Below, in pieces: positions 33,275 through 41,828 of a stretch of DNA of 50,041 nt (positions are counted from its first letter, which is position 1; every line of letters begins with the position of its first letter). Source of the DNA: Daejeonella rubra (GTDB taxonomy: Bacteria; Bacteroidota; Bacteroidia; Sphingobacteriales; Sphingobacteriaceae); NCBI RefSeq assembly GCF_900103545.1, contig NZ_FNHH01000030.1, forward strand, positions 1-50,041, read 5' to 3'. Under the pieces are notes generated by a model. That model was not told where the DNA came from. It was given only the letters and a program-made list of their open reading frames with translations, and searched no databases. The translations under genes and the position numbers were made by a program.

Positions 33275-35959
33275 TTAATTTCCTGAAACCATATAATACC
33301 ATTTATACACACCCGCGGGTAAAGTCGTAGTACCGGACATTATTTGAAAATTACCCGGATTTCCTATAACGTAAATTTTATTTCCATCTACCAAAGCTGC
33401 AGTTAGTGGATTTGCTGGAACTAAAACAGGGTATGAGTTTGTTGGAAATGTAAGTCCTGCGTAGGTTATTGTAAGTAAAACTGCATTTGTTGCTCCAGAC
33501 GCATCAGATGTTATTTCTATACTACCGGAAAGATTTGTTCCTGCAACTGTTGATGCTGTAATTCCAACCCCATTAACTTTAGTAGGCGTAGTTGAATTTC
33601 CTCGAATCGAGGACACCGTAGCAACTCCTAAAATCGGGGTAGTTAACGTAGGAGATGCAGAAAACACAACATTAGAACTTGAAGTTCCTGTTGTACCTGT
33701 TGCGGCATTTAAAAAATTTATTTGAGCACCAGTACTCGTTACAGAAGCGCCTCCAAGCGTAAACGGAGTTGGAAATGTCACAGTGCCAGTGAAGGTGGGA
33801 GATGCAATATTAGCCTTTAAGGCATCTGCTGTTGTAACAAATGCTGTTGTTGCTAAAGCTGTTGAATTATTTCCTGCAATTTGAGTAATCCCAATAGTAC
33901 CTGTCGGCAAAGTGGGTGTTCCGGTAAAAATGGGACTATTTGACAATACAACATTTGAAGTGCCTGTGACTCCGGTAGCAATATTAAGATAATTTAATTG
34001 AGTACCTGTTGTTGTAACTGTAGTAGCTCCCAGGGTATAAGGAGTTGGAATCACAACAGTCCCGGTAAAACTTGGATTATTAATTGGTGCCTTTAAATTT
34101 GAATTCCCCTCCACCTTACCTATTGCCTGAATAATATTATCAGTAGCTGAAACTGGTGTTGTAGCTGTAGAGTATGTAGAACCTACCAATTTACTAATAA
34201 CTGCAGCGTTACTTAAAGTTACCGTATTACCAGAGTTTGTGACCTCACCTAAAAGAGTTGGAATTGTTGTTACTGTACTTGCATTGATCGCTGAAGTTGC
34301 TGAAGTTGCATTTCCTGTGAGGGGGCCAACAAAACTGCTTGCCGTTAATGCTCCAGTTGATGGGATAAAACTAAGTCGGGAGCTTGCCACACGCTGACTC
34401 TGATTCCCAGAAGTTGCTGTAACGAAGGTTGGATAAACAGGTGCAGTTGTAGCCACATCTTCTGTAATATTAGTATTCAGGGTATTGGTCACACTTAAAT
34501 TGGCTACGGTAGTGGTTGAGGCAACTACTAACGGAGCAACACCTGTTGGAACAGTTGAAGTGAAGGCATTGGCAGTCAATACTCCGGTTGAAGGGACAAA
34601 ATTCAGCCTTGAACTTGAGGTACGCTGATTCAGATTACCTGTTGTATTGGTCACGAAGGTCGGGTATGTTGTTACTGCTGTTGTAATATCGTCAGTTATG
34701 GTTGTTGTACCTGCGGAGGTTGCAGTATTCGCATTTCCATTGAGCGGGCCATTAAATCCGGATGCTGTTAAAACACCGGTTGAGGGTATAAAGCTTAGCT
34801 TTGAATCGGCCACCCGATGGTTCTGATATCCGATTGCGTCAAGCACAAAAGTTGGATAGGCAGTAGTAGTTGTTGCAATATCATTTCTAATTGCAGAAAA
34901 CAAGGTATTGGTAGCCGTAAGATTGGCAACCGGAGTTGATGATGCAACGATAAGAGGTGCAGTCCCGTCAGGTATTGTAGAAGTAAAACCACCTGCTGTC
35001 AAAATCCCCGTTGATGGAACAAAACTAAGCTTTGTTCCTGCGGTTCTTTGTCCCCAGTTACCCGAAGTATTCGTTACAAAGGTTGGATAGACCGTGGCTC
35101 CCGAAATATTATCATTGGTGATTGTAGTGGTAATGGCATTATCAGAGCTGGATGCATTTCCGATTAAATTTCCAAGGAAACGGACAGCTTTCAGCTCGCC
35201 GGTTTGCGGGGTATAACTGAGGTTGGTGCTGCTGGTTCTATGCGGTAAGTTTCCGGTTGTACCGGATACAAAGGTTGGATAATGAACGGCATTGGTAGAT
35301 ACATCATCAGAAATATCGGTATTAGATGCATTTGTAGCATTTGTTGCAGAAGAAGCATTACCCGTTACATCACCAACGAGTGGACCTGTAAAGCCAACTG
35401 CTGTCAAAATTCCGGTATTCGGCACGAAGCTCAATTTGGTGGTACTGGTACGCAGCTGAGCATTCCCCGGAGTTTGAGTAACAAAAATCGGGTACGTTGG
35501 CTGGCCTGTAGCCAGATCATTGATGACTGCTGAATTCAGGGAATTAGTAGAAGTTATGGAGGTATTTGCTGAAGTTGCATTCCCGTTTAATGGTCCGCTG
35601 AAATTTCCGGCGGTGATAGTACCTGCAACTGTAAGCGAATTGAAGTTACCATTTCCACCTAAAGAGCCGGTCAGGTATTCCCATCCGGTAACCTTCCTGA
35701 CGTACAAACCTACCGCCGGCGCTTTGGTCAGATAGATCAGCATCCCGTTAGGCGGATTCAATGCATTGATAGCCGCGGTATCTGCCATACGGGGAAGTAA
35801 AAGTCCCTGATTTGCACTTTCAAGCTCTAAAAGAGAGGCTGGGGCAATCGTGGCACCGTTGGTTCCAATCTTGATCTGTGCCAGGGAAGAGCCTGCACTG
35901 AATGCAATGATCAATGCTGCAAGCAATAATCCGGGGATGAAGGGTTTAATGTTAAGCAT
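33275..35959 (-). CDS. Secreted phage-tail-fibre-like repeat protein
   Basis: 894 residues with a signal peptide (1-28, ending SSLAQ). Residues 30-100 are a short opening domain common to Bacteroidota fibre proteins (ASLLELESANQGLLLPRM...GMLIYLTKAP). Residues 130-560 hold about seven units with the core pattern YPTFVTxTxGNxxxR...LSFxPSTGxLTAxxFxGPLxGNA. Residues 640-780 contain SPTFTGTVTFPTPFTLGG-type collar repeats. The end (790-894) looks like a globular head domain. Repeats of this kind are known from phage tail fibres. No S74 chaperone and no type IX signal seen. It is last in the transcript after the CTD-PorP pair, 136 nt downstream of porP. Confidence 0.75.
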   Translation of the reverse strand: MLNIKPFIPGLLLAALIIAFSAGSSLAQIKIGTNGATIAPASLLELESANQGLLLPRMADTAAINALNPPNGMLIYLTKAPAVGLYVRKVTGWEYLTGSLGGNGNFNSLTVAGTITAGNFSGPLNGNATSANTSITSTNSLNSAVINDLATGQPTYPIFVTQTPGNAQLRTSTTKLSFVPNTGILTAVGFTGPLVGDVTGNASSATNATNASNTDISDDVSTNAVHYPTFVSGTTGNLPHRTSSTNLSYTPQTGELKAVRFLGNLIGNASSSDNAITTTITNDNISGATVYPTFVTNTSGNWGQRTAGTKLSFVPSTGILTAGGFTSTIPDGTAPLIVASSTPVANLTATNTLFSAIRNDIATTTTAYPTFVLDAIGYQNHRVADSKLSFIPSTGVLTASGFNGPLNGNANTATSAGTTTITDDITTAVTTYPTFVTNTTGNLNQRTSSSRLNFVPSTGVLTANAFTSTVPTGVAPLVVASTTTVANLSVTNTLNTNITEDVATTAPVYPTFVTATSGNQSQRVASSRLSFIPSTGALTASSFVGPLTGNATSATSAINASTVTTIPTLLGEVTNSGNTVTLSNAAVISKLVGSTYSTATTPVSATDNIIQAIGKVEGNSNLKAPINNPSFTGTVVIPTPYTLGATTVTTTGTQLNYLNIATGVTGTSNVVLSNSPIFTGTPTLPTGTIGITQIAGNNSTALATTAFVTTADALKANIASPTFTGTVTFPTPFTLGGASVTSTGAQINFLNAATGTTGTSSSNVVFSASPTLTTPILGVATVSSIRGNSTTPTKVNGVGITASTVAGTNLSGSIEITSDASGATNAVLLTITYAGLTFPTNSYPVLVPANPLTAALVDGNKIYVIGNPGNFQIMSGTTTLPAGVYKWYYMVSGN

Positions 35960-35990
35960 ATATTTTGTTTTACGTTATACGTTGTACATT

Positions 35991-36101
35991 TTAAGTTGTA
36001 AGTATTAAGTTATAAGTTGTAGGTTATAAGTTGCAGCTTCTGGTATTTTGTTCTTTGTACTAATTACTAACTACTAACCAACTAATCACTAAATACTAAA
36101 A
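35991..36101. repeat. Degenerate-arm element with two different word sets
   Basis: Left arm 35991-36033 is made of TTATAAGTTG/TTGTAAG words. Right arm 36057-36101 is made of ACTAATTACTAACTAC words, which includes the stop codon (TAG) of the PorP/SprF gene. The two word sets are the ones used separately at 27747-27893 and 28333-28436, so this looks like a hybrid. It fills the 136-nt gap between porP and the fibre gene. Confidence 0.7.
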
Positions 36102-37025
36102 CATATAACTCGGCATCAGTTCATCTTTATCAATCGGGATATGAAATCTCAATATGATCTCATGGGTTGCTTTTGCAAAGTTGTTTATTCGGCCGAGGTT
36201 ATAATCATACGCATAGCCTAATCTTAAAGTAGGTATAAGTCTAAAATCAAGTAATCCGACCAAAGCGCTATTGTTACGGTAGGATACTCCGCCCGACATG
36301 ATCTCCCTAAAGAACAGGTTTGCATTAATATCGTAATTTAAAGGAATACCCTTTACGCCTCTGAGGAGGAATGAGGGTTTCAAAACAAAATTATCATTGA
36401 GTGTGATTAGGTAACCTGCATTGAGATAGACATGTAAACTCTGCTTTACTGTATATTCAGACAATGCTACATCAGTTTTTCTCAAATGTGCTCTTACCAG
36501 GTTTGGAGATGAAAGTCCGGCATAAAACTTACTGGTATTGAAGAACATTCCGGTTCCAAAATTTGCGGCCATGGCATTCAGGTTCTGGGCGAACACAGGA
36601 TCACCGGCGTTGGTAATGTTTAATTTACTGAAGTCTGTTTTATAGTTCAAAGCCCCTGCCTGGAGACCGAATGAGAGGTTTGAATTTTCACCCTCGATGC
36701 GGTAGGACATGGCTAACTGGGCTCCGAAATTTTGTGTGACTGAAATCCGGTCGTCAACGATCTTTAGTCCTACACCCAGTTTTGTATCCCCTATAGGCAT
36801 ATCGCCTGAGATCATGGCCGTTTGAGGCGAATCTTTAATTCCGTTGAACTGTTTCCTGAAAACACTGGTAAATTGCATGGACTGCTTAAAGCCGGCATAA
36901 GCGGGGTTGATCTCAAGGGTATTAAACATATACTGCGAATACAGAGGCAACTGTTGCGCACAAAGCATTGAGGGCAGTGCAGTCAGGAGCATGAATAGTG
37001 CAAGCAGGTATGTTTTATTGTTCAT
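36096..37025 (-). CDS. PorP/SprF-family type IX secretion outer-membrane protein
   Basis: 309 residues with a signal peptide (1-23). The family opening QLPLYSQYMFNTLEINPAYAG is clear, and the rest alternates like an outer-membrane barrel with many aromatic residues. PorP/SprF proteins are partners for secretion and surface display of proteins with a type B (gliding-motility) C-terminal domain. The gene starts 3 nt after such a protein's stop codon, so the two form a cognate pair. The next gene in the transcript is a fibre protein, which may be displayed through the same route (inference). Confidence 0.92.
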   Translation of the reverse strand: MNNKTYLLALFMLLTALPSMLCAQQLPLYSQYMFNTLEINPAYAGFKQSMQFTSVFRKQFNGIKDSPQTAMISGDMPIGDTKLGVGLKIVDDRISVTQNFGAQLAMSYRIEGENSNLSFGLQAGALNYKTDFSKLNITNAGDPVFAQNLNAMAANFGTGMFFNTSKFYAGLSSPNLVRAHLRKTDVALSEYTVKQSLHVYLNAGYLITLNDNFVLKPSFLLRGVKGIPLNYDINANLFFREIMSGGVSYRNNSALVGLLDFRLIPTLRLGYAYDYNLGRINNFAKATHEIILRFHIPIDKDELMPSYMF

Positions 37026-37028
37026 ATG

Positions 37029-38360
37029 TTACCTGTTAATGATTAGATATCCGGGAATTCCTTTTGCCCCGTTCACGCTGATAAGATAATAGTAAATGCC
37101 ATCAGGAAGATTGTTTCCCATGAATCCGCCCATATTTCCGGTACCGTTAAAGGTATTCTGATAATCAAAATCCTGGAAAACAAGAACCTGATTCCGGCTG
37201 TACACTTCAAACCGAATTTTATCAGTAGGCAGGCGCTTAACGACTTCATATACATCATTAAAACCATCACCATTTGGAGAGATGGCATCCGGAATATTTA
37301 CCGGTGTATTTTCGTCGATATCCTTTTTGATCACCGATTTTGAGAAATATTCAATTTGCTTGAAGGTCGCCACATTCAAACGTGTATTCATATAGGCTCC
37401 GAATACTGCGGCCCGTAAGGTGATGGTTCCCGGGGTAATGGTTGGAACCGGGGGTAAAATATCCCATAGTCCTGTAAGTTTCGAATCGTACCTGGTAACA
37501 TAGGCCTGATCACGGTTTCTGAAATATTCAATTCCTTCCTCGGATGAGTTATGCTGAAGTGTCAGATCTGCTTTTGCGGAGGCATCAATAACTGTGGTGC
37601 TCATGATCCAGGTCTTATTTACGTATTCAGGAAAGTTCAGTTTGTTATAGAGATTATCGGCCACCCTGAATTTTATGGATTGTGGGATGCCTGTATAATT
37701 GATAGTGAGCGGTGTGTAGCTAGCCAGGTCGGTACCGATCGGGAAATCAAGGGACATGGGCACACCTGCGGTATTTCTGACCAATCCGCCACCAGTCATG
37801 GCGGAACCTGTTACTATAAAGTTTCTATGACTAAAACCGGTTATTGTACCAGTACCCTGTCGTCCAACGTTGACATCCACATTGTTCAGGATAAGGTTTC
37901 CGTTTACGAAATCAAGATTATTATTGATGTGAAGATTTCCGAGATCTGCGGTCACATTCAGTGAATTATCAAGCCTCACATTCGGGAAACCATTAAATGG
38001 CTGAGGGCTCATACTATTGATGCGCTGCGGAAGCTGCAGAAGGTCAGAAAACCGGAAGACCCCACCTACCCCATCAATACCGCGGGCACTTTCATCCGGC
38101 AAACGGCTACCTGCATTATTCTGCCAGATACTTGAATAAAAGTTGATCAGAGCGGCATCATAGGACACGAAAGTTCCTGAGTGCGATATGTCTGAGTAAA
38201 TATTAAGGTTTGAGTTGGGATGGGCGTAAAGATTAGCTGAGGGATATATATATACCTGATTTACGGCCTGTGCATGAAGGACCGTTGGGAATAAAAAAAA
38301 CAGACAGAGCAAAAGCTTTACTGCCGGTAAAAAAATAGTTAAAGGTTTTTTGGGAATCAC
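37029..38360 (-). CDS. Surface protein with gliding-motility-type (type B) C-terminal domain
   Basis: 443 residues from a GTG start, with a signal peptide (about 1-31). Residues 30-345 are not recognised and appear beta-rich. Residues 350-443 are the gliding-motility-associated C-terminal domain used as a type IX secretion signal: PDAISPNGDGFNDVYEVVKR, then VYSRNQVLVFQDFDYQ and LPDGIYYYLISVNGAKGIPG. It is probably exported by type IX secretion using the adjacent PorP/SprF protein (3-nt gap). Upstream lies a 788-nt gap rich in repeats. Confidence 0.9.
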   Translation of the reverse strand: MIPKKPLTIFLPAVKLLLCLFFLFPTVLHAQAVNQVYIYPSANLYAHPNSNLNIYSDISHSGTFVSYDAALINFYSSIWQNNAGSRLPDESARGIDGVGGVFRFSDLLQLPQRINSMSPQPFNGFPNVRLDNSLNVTADLGNLHINNNLDFVNGNLILNNVDVNVGRQGTGTITGFSHRNFIVTGSAMTGGGLVRNTAGVPMSLDFPIGTDLASYTPLTINYTGIPQSIKFRVADNLYNKLNFPEYVNKTWIMSTTVIDASAKADLTLQHNSSEEGIEYFRNRDQAYVTRYDSKLTGLWDILPPVPTITPGTITLRAAVFGAYMNTRLNVATFKQIEYFSKSVIKKDIDENTPVNIPDAISPNGDGFNDVYEVVKRLPTDKIRFEVYSRNQVLVFQDFDYQNTFNGTGNMGGFMGNNLPDGIYYYLISVNGAKGIPGYLIINR

Positions 38361-38478
38361 GAAAAGTCGATAATGAATTTTATACGAGTATACAGGTTAT
38401 ATTAAATATGTTAAACAAGATACGAGAATATTTAATGAGGAGGTAATAAAATATATAGTTAGGAATTTTTGGTTGATG

Positions 38479-38520
38479 ATCTGTTGTCTGTTATCTGTTG
38501 GCTGTTGGCTGTTGTCTGCT
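38479..38520. repeat. Degenerate word array, CTGTTG type
   Basis: Consecutive words CTGTTGTCTGTTATCTGTTG and GCTGTTGGCTGTTGTCTG. It looks like one arm of the degenerate-arm family with no clear partner arm. It precedes palindromic element copy 1, as the GTTAGT array precedes copy 2. Confidence 0.6.
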
Positions 38521-38606
38521 AAAAATGCTTTTCTCTAGTTGGCTAGTGGTTTTTGGTTAGGACTAATGTTTTTTGATTAAAAGCAGGAATTATAATCATA
38601 AAACCA

Positions 38607-38750
38607 CGTCATTTCGTACATGCGAATCAAAATGTTCTTTTTGCACTAATAATCACAGCATGGAGAAATCTGTTGATAAAGGGCAGTAATTCAGATTAAA
38701 TTCCTTTTCATTGCAACAGATTTCTCCGTCGTGCCTCCTGCGAAATGACG
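38607..38750. repeat. MITE-like palindromic element, copy 1 (144 bp)
   Basis: Ends are CGTCATTTCG and CGAAATGACG, a perfect 10-bp terminal inverted repeat. Inside, GGAGAAATCTGTTG and CAACAGATTTCTCC form a second perfect 14-bp pairing. No coding capacity. The whole can fold into a branched hairpin. It matches copy 2 at 38845-38988 except for about five positions. It looks like a small non-autonomous repeat; no transposase partner is in the window and no clear target duplication is seen. Confidence 0.85.
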
Positions 38751-38756
38751 ATGAAT

Positions 38757-38798
38757 TAGTTGGTTAGTAGTTAGTGATTGGTTGGTTAGTTGATTAGG
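38757..38798. repeat. Degenerate word array, GTTAGT type
   Basis: Words TAGTTGGTTAGTAGTTAGTG and ATTGGTTGGTTAGTTGATTA between the two palindromic copies. Same word set as the rpsC-rplP element. Confidence 0.6.
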
Positions 38799-38844
38799 AT
38801 TTCGGCTGTTGAATAAGGTTAGGAATGATAATTCCGTAAAACCA

Positions 38845-38988
38845 CGTCATTTCGTACATGCGAATCAAAATGTTCTTTTTGCACTAATAATCACAGCATG
38901 GAGAAATCTGTTGATTAAGGGCAGTAATTCTGATTAAATTACATTTCATTGCAACAGATTTCTCCGTCGTGCCTTCTGCGAAATGACG
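38845..38988. repeat. MITE-like palindromic element, copy 2 (144 bp)
   Basis: Same length and ends as copy 1, offset by exactly 238 bp. Sequence similarity continues upstream of both copies (AGGAAT...AAAACCA), so the duplication covers more than the palindrome. The differences between copies fall mainly in the central AT-rich part, with one C/T change near the right end. Confidence 0.85.
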
Positions 38989-39080
38989 ACAAATTAAAGT
39001 CATACGAACACTGCTTTAATTTTTTATATGAAATGCCCAGTGCCAGCGCATCGCGTGCTTTTTAATAGTTTTGAAAAGCA

Positions 39081-39125
39081 ATTTTGTACTTCGTTTAACG
39101 AAGGTCCCTCACCTGCTGAAGGGCA
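39081..39125. terminator. Two hairpins and dispersed 27-nt repeat (copy 2) after the FKBP gene
   Basis: ACCTGC-N6-GCAGGT (39103-39120) and CTTCG-TTTAA-CGAAG (39081-39095) lie 29-70 nt beyond the FKBP stop on the minus strand. The 27 nt at 39099-39125 are the inverted copy of 203-229. They may end the upstream surface-protein transcript, although no T-run is present. Confidence 0.45.
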
Positions 39126-39148
39126 GGTTTCGGGAAGACACTTAACTC

Positions 39149-39859
39149 TTAATTTGGACTTATCGCACTGATCAGTTCGAGTTCGAAGATCAACGCCGAG
39201 TAGGCTGGGATGAGGCCAGGAACACCGCGTTCTGCATAACCCAATGCTGAAGGAATAAACACTCTCCATGTTGAGCCTATGGGCATGATCTGGATCACTT
39301 CATTCATCCCCGGAATAAGGGTTGCCGGTGTTACTTTCAATGGTGATTTTTTCGCATAGGTGTCTTCAAACACTTTGCCGTCCGGAAGGAAACCTTTTAC
39401 GTGGATCAGGACGGAATCAGTCATTTGTGGCCTGGAGCCTGTACCTGCTTTCATGACGATATAAGCAACCCCACTTGGAAGTGCACCCACTCCTGCTTTA
39501 CCTCTTACATTTTCAAACAATAGTTTTTCCTGCTGCGTGCTGCGTTCTGAGATCAGACGTTTCTGATAGCTATCCAGTCGGGTAGCTACACTGGCAGCGT
39601 TAACAAGCAATGGCTTGTTTAATAACACATCGTCCATTCCTTTTCTGAAGAGTTCAGGATTGGTTACCATGAAGCCATTATTAGTGATCCACTGTGCAAG
39701 GTAGGCTCCAAGGGTGTACTGGAGGGAGTCGGAAGGTGATACCAGTCTGAGTGGTTTTTCCGGAGCAGGTTTAGTTTGACGGGTTTGAGCTGAAACAGAA
39801 TGGAGGATAAGAAAAACAAACGCGAATCCGCACAATACAGGCTTTAAATAAAATTTCAT
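39149..39859 (-). CDS. FKBP-type peptidyl-prolyl cis-trans isomerase, exported
   Basis: 236 residues from the ATG at 39857-39859; a TTG at 39883 would add eight residues but leaves a poorer signal peptide. Signal peptide about 1-25 (VLCGFAFVFLILHSVSAQ). An FKBP N-terminal dimerisation-like region (SPSDSLQYTLGAYLAQWI) is followed by the FKBP domain: VLIHVKGFLPDGKVFEDTY, LIPGMNEVIQIMPIGSTWRV and FIPSALGYAERG. It speeds proline isomerisation in the periplasm. Its place at the end of a run of large secreted repeat proteins suggests it helps fold them (inference). Confidence 0.9.
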   Translation of the reverse strand: MKFYLKPVLCGFAFVFLILHSVSAQTRQTKPAPEKPLRLVSPSDSLQYTLGAYLAQWITNNGFMVTNPELFRKGMDDVLLNKPLLVNAASVATRLDSYQKRLISERSTQQEKLLFENVRGKAGVGALPSGVAYIVMKAGTGSRPQMTDSVLIHVKGFLPDGKVFEDTYAKKSPLKVTPATLIPGMNEVIQIMPIGSTWRVFIPSALGYAERGVPGLIPAYSALIFELELISAISPN

Positions 39860-39891
39860 TTTAGATAAATAAATATTACGCAAGTTAAATT

Positions 39892-41541
39892 TTAATTAGC
39901 AATATTCAGCTGAGCATTATCTTGAATTTCTAATGATGGTCCGTCCTGAATTTCGATTGTACTAACGGTTACCTCTGTAGCTCCCAGTATCTCTTTAACT
40001 CCTGAACCACTAAGTATCAAATTATTAAAAGTAAAGGCAGGAATAGTTTGTGGATCATTGCCGTTAAAATTCACCAGACTCCCAACAACACTGTATATTC
40101 CCGCCCCGGGTGTGAAAGCTCCGGCAATTCCAACTTCCTGCCCATCAGGCATTACCCGGTCTCCTCCGGTACCGTCCAGGTTATAATAATTTCCCGGGGC
40201 AATATTTGTTTCAGCAGAACCGGCATAATTCACTGTGGATGTTCCGGGGTCAATGATCCCTGTATTTATAAGTGGAGTACCTGACAAGGGCAAATTGAGG
40301 GTAAAGCTTGAGAGTCCGAGTGTTGCCGGAGCATTGACCGTCAATGTATTACTGACCGTGGTTTCAGCGGCAAGGGTTTTTTCTCCTAAATTGGAAATCT
40401 CCAGATCATAATAGGTAAGGGAACCAATGGTTTGAGTACTTCCGTTATAAATTACGGTTCCTGTTCCACTTGTAAAAGTCCCGTTATTGGTCCAGTTACC
40501 TGCAAGATTTATGGTACCTGATCCCATTGTAATGGAACCTGATCCACTGATATTGCCTGTTACAGATGCAGATGCCGTTGTGGCCAAGTTTGTGGGACTT
40601 CCTACAATCCAATTATTGCCAACGGTTGCAGTTGTTCCGGCTGCAATGGTTTTTGTACCTGCACCTGAAAACTCAAGATCATAATAGTTTAATCCGGAAA
40701 TGGTTTGAGCTGAGGCACCAGAATACAGCACTTTACCTGCTCCGGAAATTGTTCCGGTATAATTTAAAGGGGTTCCGGTTCCGGACAATTCCAAAGTGCC
40801 ACCTGTAGCTACAGTCAGGGCATTTGAGACTGATAATATTCCTGTACATGTTTTTGTGGCAGTTCCGGATATCCCCAGGTTGTTATAATTAAGTATCCAT
40901 ATATCCTGAGCAGTGCTCCCGGTATAGTTAACTGTTCCTGTACCGGGAGTTAAGGTCATCGCATTTGCGCTTAATACTCCGCCAATATTTAAGACCCCGG
41001 CTCCGCTAAAAATTACGTTACTCCTTGTAGTGGCAGTTGTAAAGCCACCATTTAGATTTAAAGTTCCTGTTGAAATGCTTAGATCATTCCTTCTGCTTGC
41101 ATTGCCACCTCCTCCATTCATTGTAAACAATCCGCCAATTGTTGCGGTTCCGGCACCCAATGCAAAAGTTATGGGATTATTATTACCCGGAGCAGGCATC
41201 GTAACCGTGCCGGAAACATCCAGGGCAAAGGCTCCGCTAAAGCTTAGGGTACTTGCGTTGCTAAAAGTAATGGAGGTACAGGCGGCATTTGCCGTGATTG
41301 TAACTGCATGACCTGAAGCAATTATTACATCATCCCCTGCCACTGGTATAGAAGCCCCACCCCATGTTGCCGTTGAGTTCCAGTTTCCACTACCTGAGCT
41401 GGTTCTTATTGCTCCAAAAAGATTTCCGGCAAACAATATTGAGCTAAAGAGCAACAGAATAATGCAGCCTTTTGAGCATATTTTAAAATATTGTCTAATC
41501 ATTTGAAACCCTGTGAGTGATACATAATTGAAATTATTCAT
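39892..41541 (-). CDS. Secreted beta-strand-repeat protein (short paralogue)
   Basis: 549 residues. A signal peptide ends around residue 43 (LFGA); Met14 is an alternative start. A G8-like opening (RTSSGSGNWNSTATWGG, GDDVIIASGHAVTI) is followed by Gly/Thr/Asn-rich beta repeats, including one long module that begins YYDLEFSGAGTKTIAAGTT. The last 80 residues (QTIPAFTFNNLILSGSG, then STIEIQDGPSLEIQDNAQLN) are conserved in the next two genes upstream. No standard type IX C-terminal domain is seen. Probably an extracellular adhesin or matrix protein. Confidence 0.78.
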   Translation of the reverse strand: MNNFNYVSLTGFQMIRQYFKICSKGCIILLLFSSILFAGNLFGAIRTSSGSGNWNSTATWGGASIPVAGDDVIIASGHAVTITANAACTSITFSNASTLSFSGAFALDVSGTVTMPAPGNNNPITFALGAGTATIGGLFTMNGGGGNASRRNDLSISTGTLNLNGGFTTATTRSNVIFSGAGVLNIGGVLSANAMTLTPGTGTVNYTGSTAQDIWILNYNNLGISGTATKTCTGILSVSNALTVATGGTLELSGTGTPLNYTGTISGAGKVLYSGASAQTISGLNYYDLEFSGAGTKTIAAGTTATVGNNWIVGSPTNLATTASASVTGNISGSGSITMGSGTINLAGNWTNNGTFTSGTGTVIYNGSTQTIGSLTYYDLEISNLGEKTLAAETTVSNTLTVNAPATLGLSSFTLNLPLSGTPLINTGIIDPGTSTVNYAGSAETNIAPGNYYNLDGTGGDRVMPDGQEVGIAGAFTPGAGIYSVVGSLVNFNGNDPQTIPAFTFNNLILSGSGVKEILGATEVTVSTIEIQDGPSLEIQDNAQLNIAN

Positions 41542-41828
41542 CCTTTGCTAAAGTTTATTTATCGATTAAATTCTAAATTCTGTTCTGCAAATTGTTCAAA
41601 TTAATAATTGATGTTTGGTCTTATTTGTTATTCTTCAATTCCCCAAATATTAAATAAATCAACGAGATTACACTAGAGAATAAATATCTGATTATTTCAA
41701 GTACCAGAAGTTAACCAGGCAGCAAATCAAAGACCCAAATACAGCACATCTCCAGGAATACAATGAATTGCCAATATATAAAAATCCGAAAATTCTTCTA
41801 TCAGTTAAGTGTAATATTAATACGAAAC

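Larger units (their letters stand above)
38361..39148. other. 788-nt gene-free gap with duplicated palindromic element
   Basis: It contains, from left to right, an AT-rich leader of the CTD gene (38361-38478), a CTGTTG-word array (38479-38520), palindromic element copy 1 (38607-38750), a GTTAGT-word array (38757-38798), copy 2 (38845-38988), and two hairpins with a 27-nt dispersed repeat (39081-39125). The arrays and palindromes together form a unit duplicated at a 238-bp period. No gene is visible. Confidence 0.75.

Noticed and set aside
33311..33320. Perfect palindrome ACCCGCGGGT
   Set aside because: It lies inside the coding end of the fibre-like gene, is only 10 bp long and has no T-run. 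Probably chance.
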